Program-made: the position numbers and the translations under genes
Assembly: GCF_007830125.1 (NCBI RefSeq)
Contig: NZ_VLLG01000003.1
Location: 1,168,247 to 1,232,246 of the forward strand
Reading direction: 5' to 3'
Length of the DNA: 64,000 bases
Origin: Chitinophaga japonensis
GTDB lineage: Bacteria; Bacteroidota; Bacteroidia; Chitinophagales; Chitinophagaceae
The notes under the pieces: model-generated
What the model saw: only the letters and a program-made list of their open reading frames with translations
Database searches by the model: none
Told to the model about the DNA's origin: nothing
Shown: positions 12,001 to 18,754 of the stretch, piece after piece
Layout of the letters: each line of letters begins with the position of its first letter
Position numbering within the stretch: the stretch's first letter is position 1

Positions 12001-12421
12001 AGCGGCATACGTATATGTCCAGCCATCCGTCGCCGTTCACATCCGCCAGGGTAACGCCGGTAGACCAGATACTGTCCGAGCCTACGCCGGCCTTTTCCGT
12101 AATGTCCTCGAACCGGAAATCGCCTTTGTTCAGGTACAGCCTGTTGGAATGCTGGTTGCTGCAGAAGAAGATATCGGGCAGGCTGTCGTTGTTAATATCC
12201 CCGATGGCCACGCCGCCGCCATTGTAAAAATTGCGGTAGGTGTAAATATTGAATGCTTCCGTATAGGTTACATCATTCCTGAAATCAATACCTGTTTCGG
12301 CAGCAGGCATTTTGGTGAAGAGATGGCTGGCAGGCGCCGGCGCAGCATGCTGGCAAGACTGGAACAGTGCTGCACCGGCAAGGCCTGCAAGTAAAAATTT
12401 ATGTATGCAATGTTTTGTCAT
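9029..12421 (-). CDS. Large FG-GAP/VCBS-repeat lipoprotein with UnbV/ASPIC domain (copy 1)
   Basis: 1130 residues. The signal MTKHCIHKFLLAGLAGAALFQSC gives a lipidated Cys23. The domain layout matches the protein at 5055-8438: N-terminal blades with DVNGDGWLDIYVC and DYDNDGDLDCYL, a central UnbV/ASPIC-like part (GIGTKVTVRYNN, MRGFESTVDNRLTFGLG), then more blades (DADNDGDADLYVC, DYDSDGDMDLFVG, DVNNDGYPDIIAGNHG). The Asp-rich loops are typical Ca2+ sites. It lies 20 bp after susD. Tandem pairing with a near-identical architecture points to duplication, perhaps with divergence in ligand or partner. Binding of a polymer or a redox partner is inference only. Confidence 0.9.
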   Translation of the reverse strand: MTKHCIHKFLLAGLAGAALFQSCQHAAPAPASHLFTKMPAAETGIDFRNDVTYTEAFNIYTYRNFYNGGGVAIGDINNDSLPDIFFCSNQHSNRLYLNKGDFRFEDITEKAGVGSDSIWSTGVTLADVNGDGWLDIYVCRSSDMKNLDRGNMLFINNRNGTFTERAASYGLDNRGLSTHAAFFDYDNDGDLDCYLLNNSFRSVGNYDLVPDQRQYPDPLGGNKLYRQDNGHFTDVTQQAGIYSSKIGFGLGVTIADINKDGWQDIYVSNDFFEKDYLYINRHNGSFRECLEQYIREISLSAMGADIADINNDSYPEIYVTDMLPETEARIKTKTNFDNWDKYQSDIRNGYYKQFVRNTLQLNNGPLLRIDTPAAQHYFSEIGRFAGVCATDWSWGALIADLDNDGWKDIFVANGIYKDITDQDYIQYTANATGAIRAQILNKEKDIIKKLVDLIPSNALSNYAFCNNGDLTFTNRAAAWGLDEPGFSNGSAFGDLDNDGDLDLVINNVNMPCFIYRNESAQLHPENRFLQVSLQGEGKNTAGIGTKVTVRYNNTLAYQEQMPMRGFESTVDNRLTFGLGRTEHIDSVIVQWPDGRRNILKQVQPNQRILVKQSEARATGSADLLRTALASHAAPLFTESRSNAGIGFAHRECSFVDFDRDRLIFQMPSRQGPRLAQADVNNDGLEDIYICGAKDQAGALYVQTAGGGFEKTNEKIWAQDQLSEDTDALFFDADNDGDADLYVCSGGNAFSPNATALIDRLYINNGKGVFEKSAQVLPSFTFESSSCVTAADYDSDGDMDLFVGVRLKPFRYGYPCRGYVLNNNGKGRFTDVTDQAAPALKTTGMATDAQWLDYDRDNRPDLVIAGEYMPLRLFHNEGAYLQEVTGPAGLGQTNGWWNRIAIADVNNDGYPDIIAGNHGLNSRFKAAADKPVSMYTSDFDNNGSTEQIITCYNKDSAYPVLLRHDLVAVLPYLKKKYLKYEQYQVQTIQDIFTPAQLEKAQRLDAYTLQSCVLLNNRKGAFTCKPLPAAAQLSPIYGLLAADFDKDGYTDMLLGGNYYQSKPEAGIYDASYGLLLKGDGKGNFSPVPAAQSGFFTTGAVRDIVTVKTKHSSLLLVAKNDDKIQVFQGPGRF

Positions 12422-12441
12422 GTGCGACTCCGCCCATTAAT

Positions 12442-14052
12442 TTAGTATCCCGGGTTTTGGTCCAGGTTCGGATTGGCATTGATCTGGTCTGCCGGGATAG
12501 GAAATATATTGACATGGGTGCTGGCATCCGGCGGGTGGAAGCGCCAGGCGCTGTTATACTTCCCGAAACGGATCAGGTCCTGCCGGCGCATGCTCTCGAT
12601 GAACATTTCGCGGCCGCGCTCTGCCAGGAATTTGTCTGCATCCATGGTAGTAAAAGGCGTTACCCCGCCGTGCACGGTCCTGATCTGGTTCACCAGCGCC
12701 AGCGCCACCGCGTCGTTCCAGTTACCGTTTTTCCTGGCCAGTGCTTCCGCTTTCATCAACATGACATCTGCATAACGGAACACTACCAGGTCATTGTCCA
12801 GGTCCGCCGTCATACCGCTGTAAAATTCGTACTTGCCTATCCGTGCCCCGGCCTGCCGCCAGGCATTGGGCTGCAGTTCATTGATATACGGGGTAAAGGT
12901 CAGCGGGGGGCCGTTGGGGTCGGTAGCATCCGCACCGCCGTCCAGCAGCCTGTTGCCGGCCGCGTCGAACTGCGGGCCTACCAGGAAGTTGGACAAACGG
13001 TTGTCCAGGGTGCCGGTTACGGAATCGCCGGCAGGACTGGTGCCTATCACCCTCCCCTGTGGCCCGGGGTTCTGTACCGGGTCTATATAGGACTGGTAAA
13101 ATTCCTGGATAGTAGCGAAGCCGTTCCAGGGCTGGGCGCTCATGTTATAGGTGCTCTGGTTCAGCGGGTGCAGCGTCATCATGGACAGGTTGAACCCTGT
13201 TGCATACACGGCGTCGGAGGGTATAGCCCAGATGATCTCGGGGTTGCCGGTATTGTTGCGCGAGAAAATTTCCCGGTAATCGGGGGAGAGCATGTAGCCC
13301 ACCGTTGAGTTGAGAATGGTGTCGCAGGCAGCGAGGGCTTTGTCCCATTGCGCAGTGCCGGTATATACCTGTGCATTGAGGTATAGCTTTGCCAGCACGG
13401 CGTAACAGGTATAGTAGTTTACCCGCCCATAGTACGGACCGTCGCCGGGGCCGTTACGCGGCAGCCTGGGCGCATTCTCCAGCAGCTCCTGCTCGACAAA
13501 GTCATATACTTCCTGGCGGCTGCTGTTGGGCAGCGGTTCTGTAATGGAGAAGTCTATACTGAGCGGCACATTGCCGAACATATCCAGCAGCCAGTAATAA
13601 TAAACAGCGCGTACGGCTCTCAGCTCTGAGATAAAGGTGGCGGCCAGCACGGTATCGGTTGCTTTCTCCTCTAGCTGCGCCATTACGCGGTTGCAGGTGG
13701 CAACGCCTGCGTACAGCATATTCCAGGCATTGTTGGGCGTAGGGTCTGTTGGTACATAGGTGTGCTGCTGCAGCCTCACCCAGTGGCCTCCGTCCCCCCA
13801 GTCAGCGCCGCGGGTAGGCACCACCACCTCATCCGTGGTTACTTCATTGAGCGGTATCATGTGGTTGTTGCCCCCCAGGTTATAAAGATTGGTATAGGCA
13901 GCGCCCACGGCGGAAGCAAACTCCTCCGGCGTTTTATAAAAATCATCGCTGCGAACGTTGTCATACAGCAGGTCCTTTTCGTCCAGGTCCGTACAGGCAG
14001 CAATTGTCAACATGCCGGGCAGTAAGTATTTTATGATGGATATATGTTTCAT
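12442..14052 (-). CDS. susD: SusD/RagB family outer-membrane lipoprotein
   Basis: 536 residues, normal for SusD. It is a surface glycan- or nutrient-binding lipoprotein that caps its SusC partner. The signal peptide ends LTIAACTDLDEK (lipidated Cys20), and the first mature residues are acidic, consistent with surface export. TPR-like helices include GAAYTNLYNLGG, WNMLYAGVATCNRVMAQL and SELRAVRAVYYYWLLDMFG (typical SusD N-terminal half). The C-terminal end has FRYADVMLMKAEAL and FLAERGREMFIESMRRQDLIRFGKY, both SusD hallmarks. It lies 16 bp downstream of susC. The ligand cannot be told from the sequence, and no glycoside hydrolase is in the operon. Confidence 0.95.
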   Translation of the reverse strand: MKHISIIKYLLPGMLTIAACTDLDEKDLLYDNVRSDDFYKTPEEFASAVGAAYTNLYNLGGNNHMIPLNEVTTDEVVVPTRGADWGDGGHWVRLQQHTYVPTDPTPNNAWNMLYAGVATCNRVMAQLEEKATDTVLAATFISELRAVRAVYYYWLLDMFGNVPLSIDFSITEPLPNSSRQEVYDFVEQELLENAPRLPRNGPGDGPYYGRVNYYTCYAVLAKLYLNAQVYTGTAQWDKALAACDTILNSTVGYMLSPDYREIFSRNNTGNPEIIWAIPSDAVYATGFNLSMMTLHPLNQSTYNMSAQPWNGFATIQEFYQSYIDPVQNPGPQGRVIGTSPAGDSVTGTLDNRLSNFLVGPQFDAAGNRLLDGGADATDPNGPPLTFTPYINELQPNAWRQAGARIGKYEFYSGMTADLDNDLVVFRYADVMLMKAEALARKNGNWNDAVALALVNQIRTVHGGVTPFTTMDADKFLAERGREMFIESMRRQDLIRFGKYNSAWRFHPPDASTHVNIFPIPADQINANPNLDQNPGY

Positions 14053-14068
14053 TCGTTAATGTTTAATG

Positions 14069-17047
14069 TTAAAACTCCACATTCAGGCCTAGCGTAAAGG
14101 TGCGGGACAGTATCCAGGTTTCCCGCCTGTCTACCCCCGGCGCCAGCGGGTTCAGCGACCTGTCGTCGTTCGGGTCCGCATACCGTACTTCGGGGTCTGC
14201 GCCGGTATAGCCGGTGATCACAAACAGGTTTTGCCCGGAAAGGTAGGCGCGGAGACTCTTCACAAGGCCGTTGGGCGGCAGCTTGAAGTTATAACCCAGT
14301 GTGGCATTATCCAGCTTGGCAAAGGAGGCTTTTTCCACGAACAGGCTGCTGAATATCTGGCCATCCGTAACATTGGGATTGAAGTATTTTGTTTTTACAA
14401 TGTTATAGCTGGTGGCTACATTGGGGTTCTCGTAAAAGGCCCGGTAGGTATTAATAAGGTCATGGCCAATAGCGCCGCGCAGGAAGAAATTGAGGTCAAA
14501 ACGCTTGTAGCGGAAAGTATTGGTAAACCCGAACTCGAAGTCAGGCAGGCCATTTCCTATCTTGGTCTTGTAATCGGTAGAGTGGGTGGGTTTGCCTTCC
14601 CCGTCGTCAAACTGGTACTTGCCGTCCGCATCCACGCCCATGTATACCGGCCCCCAGAGAATACCGATGTCCTCGCCGGCCACGGCACGGGTGATCTGGG
14701 TATTTTCCTGCCCGGGCGTGCCCAGATTGGTAGCGCCTACATAATCGGCATCTACATTCAGCTCGTTCAGCTTTACGTTGTAGGAGGAGAAGTTGGCCCC
14801 GGTAGTCCAGGTAAAGTCGCCGTCACGGAGTACTTCGTAGGTCAGCGCCAACTCTACACCGTTGCTCTTCAGTTCGCCCACGTTCAGGTAGGTCTGCGTA
14901 GCCTGGTTGGGAGGCACCGGTACATTGGTAAGGAATATCAGGTCTTTGGTGGTACGGTTGTAATAATCAAAGGTACCGGTTACCCGGTTATTGAACAGCG
15001 TAAAGTCCAGCCCTATGTCCAGCTCGTTCTTGGATTCCCATTTAAGATTGGGATTGGGGTTTCTCAACGGGTTGGAGGTGCTCAGGTAGTTGCCATTGCC
15101 TGTATAGTAGGGATCTCCGGACAGGTTCAGGATGTCAAGAGAAAGGTAAGGCCGTATAGGCAGGGAGCCGGTAATTCCATAGCTGGCCCTGACCTTTAAA
15201 TTATCTACCTGCGGAATGGAGAACACCTTGTTCAGGTCCAGCCCGGCGCTTACTGCCGGGAAAGTGCCCCATTTGTTATTTTCCCCGAACTGGGTGGAGC
15301 CCTCCCTTCTTACGCTGGCGGAGAGAAAGGCCATGTCATTATAATTCAGGTTTACGCGGCCAAAGAAGGCAACCAGCTTGGAAGCGTTCTTATAACTGGT
15401 GATAGTGCCCCTGCCGTCCCTGAAATCCAGCGCGGCGGACAGGTCGTCTGAAACAAAGTTGGTCAGAAAGTTGCCTCCTGCGGCACTTTCTCCCTGGTTT
15501 TTGAATTGCTGGTACGAGTAGCCGCCCAGCAGGGAAAGGTTGAATGACTGTATCTCCCGGTCATAGGAAAGCGTATTTTCATACAACTGGTTAAACTCCT
15601 CGAAATCCCCTTTATACGCATACCCGTTGCGCTGGAAGCCGCTCACGTTCAGGAAATTCCGGTCAAAGAAAGCTTCTTTGGGTAGATATGCCGTTGCATA
15701 TATGCTGGTGGTTTGCTGGGCATACCTGACCAGGAATTTCAGCCCATCAATGATCTCGTACTGTGCAGAACCGGCAAAGTTGATCCTTTTGGTTTCACCG
15801 GTGCGGGTATTTTGTTTCAATACCGCTACGGGATTCACATAGTCAATAAAGTTGGCTTCGTAAAAGCCGCCGCCGGTCAGGTCAAATTGCGGGTCTGTAC
15901 TGTATACGGGCGCAGTGGGATTATAGATAGTGGCGTATTTAAAAGCTTCTGCATAGCCGGTATCGGCATCCCTGCGGGAGGTGGTCAGGCTCAGGTTGAG
16001 CACCAGGCGGTCCTTCAGGGCCCGCTGCGTAACATTCATGCGCCCGTTCAACTGCCGGTAGCCGGTGTGTATGGCGATGCCCTCCTGCTGGCGATAGGTA
16101 AGGGAAGCATTATAAGTGGTGGATTCCGTGCCGCCGGACAGGGAAACGTTATGGTTGTGCGACAGGGCGGTGCGGGATATCTCTTTATACCAGTCGGTGT
16201 TAGCGCCGTAATCCGTGCCTTTGCCCAGGGCCCGGAATTCGGCGGCGGTCATATGCGGGGTGTCCCTGTAAATGCTTTCCGCACTGCCCTGGGTGCTGTA
16301 GGATATCCTTGTAGTGCCCGGCTTACCGGATTTGGTGGTGATGATGATCACGCCCTGGGAGCCACGGGTGCCGTAGATGGCAGCAGCAGAGCCGTCTTTC
16401 AGCACATCTATGCTGGCAATATCATTGGGGTCCACTGTGTTGAGGTCGGCGCCTATCTGGCCATCTATTACTACCAGAGGCTGCGTATTGGCGCCCAGGG
16501 TAGACAGGCCCCGGAGACGGATGGAGAACCCGCGGTTGGGGTCGCCACCGGGACTGGCAATGGAAAGGCCGGCCACTTTGCCCTGCAGGAGCTGGGACAC
16601 ATTGCTGACGTTGCCTTTATTGAACTCCTCTGCCTTAACAGTGGTAACGGCGCTGGTCACCTCCCGCCGTTTCTGGGTACCGTAGCCCACCACTACTACT
16701 TCAGATAGGTTGCCTACGGTTTCTGCCAGGGTGACGTTGATATTGTTGCGGTCGCCTACCGGTATTTCCTGGGAGGTAAACCCGATGGCGGAGAAAATAA
16801 GTACGGCATCATTGCCGGGTATGGTCAGCGCATATTTGCCGGATGCATCGGTGGCCGTGCCGATGGTCTGCCCTTTTACCTGTATGGTCACCCCCGGTAC
16901 CGGCGCATTATCGGAACCGGTAACGGTGCCGGTCACCCTGCGCTGCGCAAAAACGGCAGACAAAGGGATCAAAAGGACCAGGATGGTGATCTGCAGGAAC
17001 TGCAGCGTCATTTTACATGGAATGACTTTGGAGTAATCATTGTTCAT
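14069..17047 (-). CDS. susC: SusC/RagA family TonB-dependent outer-membrane transporter
   Basis: 992 residues. It imports ligands captured by SusD across the outer membrane using TonB energy. After the signal peptide (cleavage after VFAQ, about residue 35) comes a carboxypeptidase-regulatory-like domain (VTGTVTGSDNAPVPGVTIQVKG). Then follow the plug, with LSEVVVVGYGTQKRREVTSA and DVLKDGSAAAIYGTRGSQG, and a beta-barrel ending in FTLGLNVEF. There is no extra N-terminal secretin/STN domain, so it is not an obvious anti-sigma-coupled receptor. A second in-frame ATG at 17011 could be the start. First gene of a six-gene minus-strand operon. The 172-nt upstream region must hold its promoter, but I found no clean TAnnTTTG there. 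Confidence 0.96.
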   Translation of the reverse strand: MNNDYSKVIPCKMTLQFLQITILVLLIPLSAVFAQRRVTGTVTGSDNAPVPGVTIQVKGQTIGTATDASGKYALTIPGNDAVLIFSAIGFTSQEIPVGDRNNINVTLAETVGNLSEVVVVGYGTQKRREVTSAVTTVKAEEFNKGNVSNVSQLLQGKVAGLSIASPGGDPNRGFSIRLRGLSTLGANTQPLVVIDGQIGADLNTVDPNDIASIDVLKDGSAAAIYGTRGSQGVIIITTKSGKPGTTRISYSTQGSAESIYRDTPHMTAAEFRALGKGTDYGANTDWYKEISRTALSHNHNVSLSGGTESTTYNASLTYRQQEGIAIHTGYRQLNGRMNVTQRALKDRLVLNLSLTTSRRDADTGYAEAFKYATIYNPTAPVYSTDPQFDLTGGGFYEANFIDYVNPVAVLKQNTRTGETKRINFAGSAQYEIIDGLKFLVRYAQQTTSIYATAYLPKEAFFDRNFLNVSGFQRNGYAYKGDFEEFNQLYENTLSYDREIQSFNLSLLGGYSYQQFKNQGESAAGGNFLTNFVSDDLSAALDFRDGRGTITSYKNASKLVAFFGRVNLNYNDMAFLSASVRREGSTQFGENNKWGTFPAVSAGLDLNKVFSIPQVDNLKVRASYGITGSLPIRPYLSLDILNLSGDPYYTGNGNYLSTSNPLRNPNPNLKWESKNELDIGLDFTLFNNRVTGTFDYYNRTTKDLIFLTNVPVPPNQATQTYLNVGELKSNGVELALTYEVLRDGDFTWTTGANFSSYNVKLNELNVDADYVGATNLGTPGQENTQITRAVAGEDIGILWGPVYMGVDADGKYQFDDGEGKPTHSTDYKTKIGNGLPDFEFGFTNTFRYKRFDLNFFLRGAIGHDLINTYRAFYENPNVATSYNIVKTKYFNPNVTDGQIFSSLFVEKASFAKLDNATLGYNFKLPPNGLVKSLRAYLSGQNLFVITGYTGADPEVRYADPNDDRSLNPLAPGVDRRETWILSRTFTLGLNVEF

Positions 17048-17219
17048 AACTGTGGATTTGCGTTATTTTGGTTGTCGCGTTCAGGTAAATGAACTGTGAT
17101 CGAATGTAATTGATTTACAGTGGATTGAGGGGTATGAGACGTCTATAAAGAGGGTATGAAATGTTTACGGGAAGGCAGATTCCTCCTTATTCATTAAATT
17201 CGCATAAAACAGGAAGTGT

Positions 17220-17471
17220 ATGAATACGGCAGCTATCAGGCAAAAATTATATGAGTATATCCGTGTGGCAGATGAAAAAAAGGTCAAAGCCATTTTTACA
17301 ATGGTAGAAGACGAGGTGAACAAAGTTAACAACTGGTGGGAGGACGAAGCGGTGGTAAATGAGCTGGAAAAACGATCTGAAGCCCTGAAAAGCGGTAAAG
17401 ATAAAGGCACCACCTGGGAAGCCGCTAAAAAACGGATACTGGATAAGCGGGCCAAAGCCGGTGGCCAATGA
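17220..17471 (+). CDS. Antitoxin of a ParE/RelE-type toxin-antitoxin pair
   Basis: 83 residues, mostly charged and helical (IRQKLYEYIRVADEKKVKAI, EDEVNKVNNWW). It resembles short Bacteroidota addiction-module proteins that precede a ParE/RelE toxin. Its final codons overlap the toxin start (ATGA), a typical coupled arrangement. The end (GTTWEAAKKRILDKRAKAGGQ, residues 63-83) is probably the toxin-binding arm. The family has no strong DNA-binding motif that I can see. The role follows mainly from its position, since sequence recognition alone would be weak. Confidence 0.75.
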   Translation: MNTAAIRQKLYEYIRVADEKKVKAIFTMVEDEVNKVNNWWEDEAVVNELEKRSEALKSGKDKGTTWEAAKKRILDKRAKAGGQ

Positions 17472-17767
17472 AGTACGCCATCCTGCTTTCTACCGCGGCT
17501 GAAAAAGAAATTGAGGAATCCTTTAACTGGTATGAAGACCGGCTGGGTGGTTTAGGGGCCAGGTTTATGGCGTATATAGAGCGGTCGATTGGGCATATTG
17601 CAGCAAATCCCGAAGCATACCCCAATAAAAAAGGCAAATACCGGGAAATTCCTGTCGAAAAGTTTCCCTACCTGATCATATATGAAGTACGGAAACAACA
17701 AAAAATAGTTTATATCCTGCACATTTTCAATACACACCGGAATCCGCGGTTAAAGTATAAGAAATAG
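17468..17767 (+). CDS. ParE/RelE family toxin
   Basis: 99 residues, typical length for the ParE/RelE fold. The N-terminus (YAILLSTAAEKEIEESFNWYE) and the core (GLGARFMAYIERSIGHIAANPEAYP) match the plasmid-stabilisation-type toxins, followed by the REIPVEKFPYLIIYEV strand and a final KIVYILHIFNTHRNP strand. Members act on gyrase (ParE) or ribosome-bound mRNA (RelE), and sequence inspection does not decide which. The gene overlaps the antitoxin by 4 bp. The pair sits between the SusC operon and an AraC regulator. Confidence 0.85.
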   Translation: MKYAILLSTAAEKEIEESFNWYEDRLGGLGARFMAYIERSIGHIAANPEAYPNKKGKYREIPVEKFPYLIIYEVRKQQKIVYILHIFNTHRNPRLKYKK

Positions 17768-17810
17768 CTTCTTCTTTTACTGGTCTTCCTGAAATCCGTA
17801 ATTTTAGACA

Positions 17811-18695
17811 ATGACAAAAGCAGTTGTGCGTACAGACACATCCGACTGCCCGGAAACCTATTTTATACCCCGGCAGTTCAAAGTAGCGGAGATCATCAAG
17901 CCGGTCAACAGCCATGCGTCCTATAACCGGCGCGACTATTACAAGGTAGTACTGGTGCTTAAAGGCCGCTCCCGCCTGGTGTATGGCGGCCGGGACTTTG
18001 TGATAAACCGCCCGGCCCTGGCGTTTACCAATCCCCTGGTGCCTTATGCCTGGGAGAACGTAACCAGCAACCTTACAGGGTATTACTGCCTGTTTTCAGA
18101 GAGCTTCCTCCGGGAAAAGGGACGGACGGACATCCTGCAGGATTACCCGCTGTTCAAGGTAGGGGCAGACCCGGTGTTTTTCCCGGACAAGGAGCAGACC
18201 GCCTACATTACCAGCCTTTTCCACCGGATGCAACTGGAGCAGGATACCAGCTACCCTTATAAATATGACCTGCTTCGCAGTTGCGTAAACCTGTTGATCC
18301 ATGAAGGCATGAAGATGCAGCCGGCCGATGCCTATTCCCATCATACCAATGCGGCGGCCCGCATTACCGGCCAGTTCCTGGAGCTGCTGGAGCGGCAGTT
18401 CCCGGCGGATTCCCCGCAGTATGTGCTGCAGATGAGAAAAGCGGGGGATTATGCCAGCCGTTTGTCCGTGCACGTCAACCACCTGAATGCCGCCGTGCGG
18501 GAGGTGACCGGCAAACCTACCAGCACCCACATCAATGAAAGGATCATACAGGAGGCCCGCGCCCTGCTGACCTACACCAGTTGGAGCGTAGCGGAGATCG
18601 GCTATTGCCTGGGATTTGAGTACCCTTCCTATTTCAACAGCTTTTTCCGGAAACATTGCGGCGTTACACCGCTGGTCTTTAGAAGTAGGAGGTAG
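17811..18695 (+). CDS. AraC family transcriptional regulator
   Basis: 294 residues. An N-terminal cupin-like sensing part (VVLVLKGRSRLVYGGRDFVI, residues about 45-64) is followed by a C-terminal pair of helix-turn-helix motifs. The second motif contains SVAEIGYCLGFEYPSYFNSFFRKHCGVTP, residues 260-288, the classic AraC signature. The first helix pair is at about 205-240 (LSVHVNHLNAAVREVTGKPTS). Its last codons (RSRR and the stop) are written in GAAGTAGG repeat sequence. It may act on neighbouring genes, but there is no direct evidence for the SusC operon as target. Confidence 0.9.
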   Translation: MTKAVVRTDTSDCPETYFIPRQFKVAEIIKPVNSHASYNRRDYYKVVLVLKGRSRLVYGGRDFVINRPALAFTNPLVPYAWENVTSNLTGYYCLFSESFLREKGRTDILQDYPLFKVGADPVFFPDKEQTAYITSLFHRMQLEQDTSYPYKYDLLRSCVNLLIHEGMKMQPADAYSHHTNAAARITGQFLELLERQFPADSPQYVLQMRKAGDYASRLSVHVNHLNAAVREVTGKPTSTHINERIIQEARALLTYTSWSVAEIGYCLGFEYPSYFNSFFRKHCGVTPLVFRSRR

Positions 18696-18754
18696 GAAGT
18701 AGGATGTAGGAAGTAAGATGATTGAGGCGAAACACTTTCCTACTTCCTACTTCC
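18682..18754. repeat. Dispersed GAAGTAGG-type repeat, copy A
   Basis: Tandem heptamers (GTAGGAG, GTAGGAA, GTAGGAT) on the left are mirrored by TACTTCC units on the right, around a core reading ATGATTGAGGCGAAACACTTTC. The arms can pair into a long hairpin. It lies between the convergent AraC and hybrid-sensor genes and carries both stop codons. The core matches that of copy D (33212-33300) in opposite orientation. Confidence 0.8.

Noticed and set aside
10316..12394. 692-codon plus-strand open frame opposite an FG-GAP lipoprotein gene
   Set aside because: Also an antisense shadow, produced by the repeated Asp/Gly codons of the sense gene; no domain is visible.
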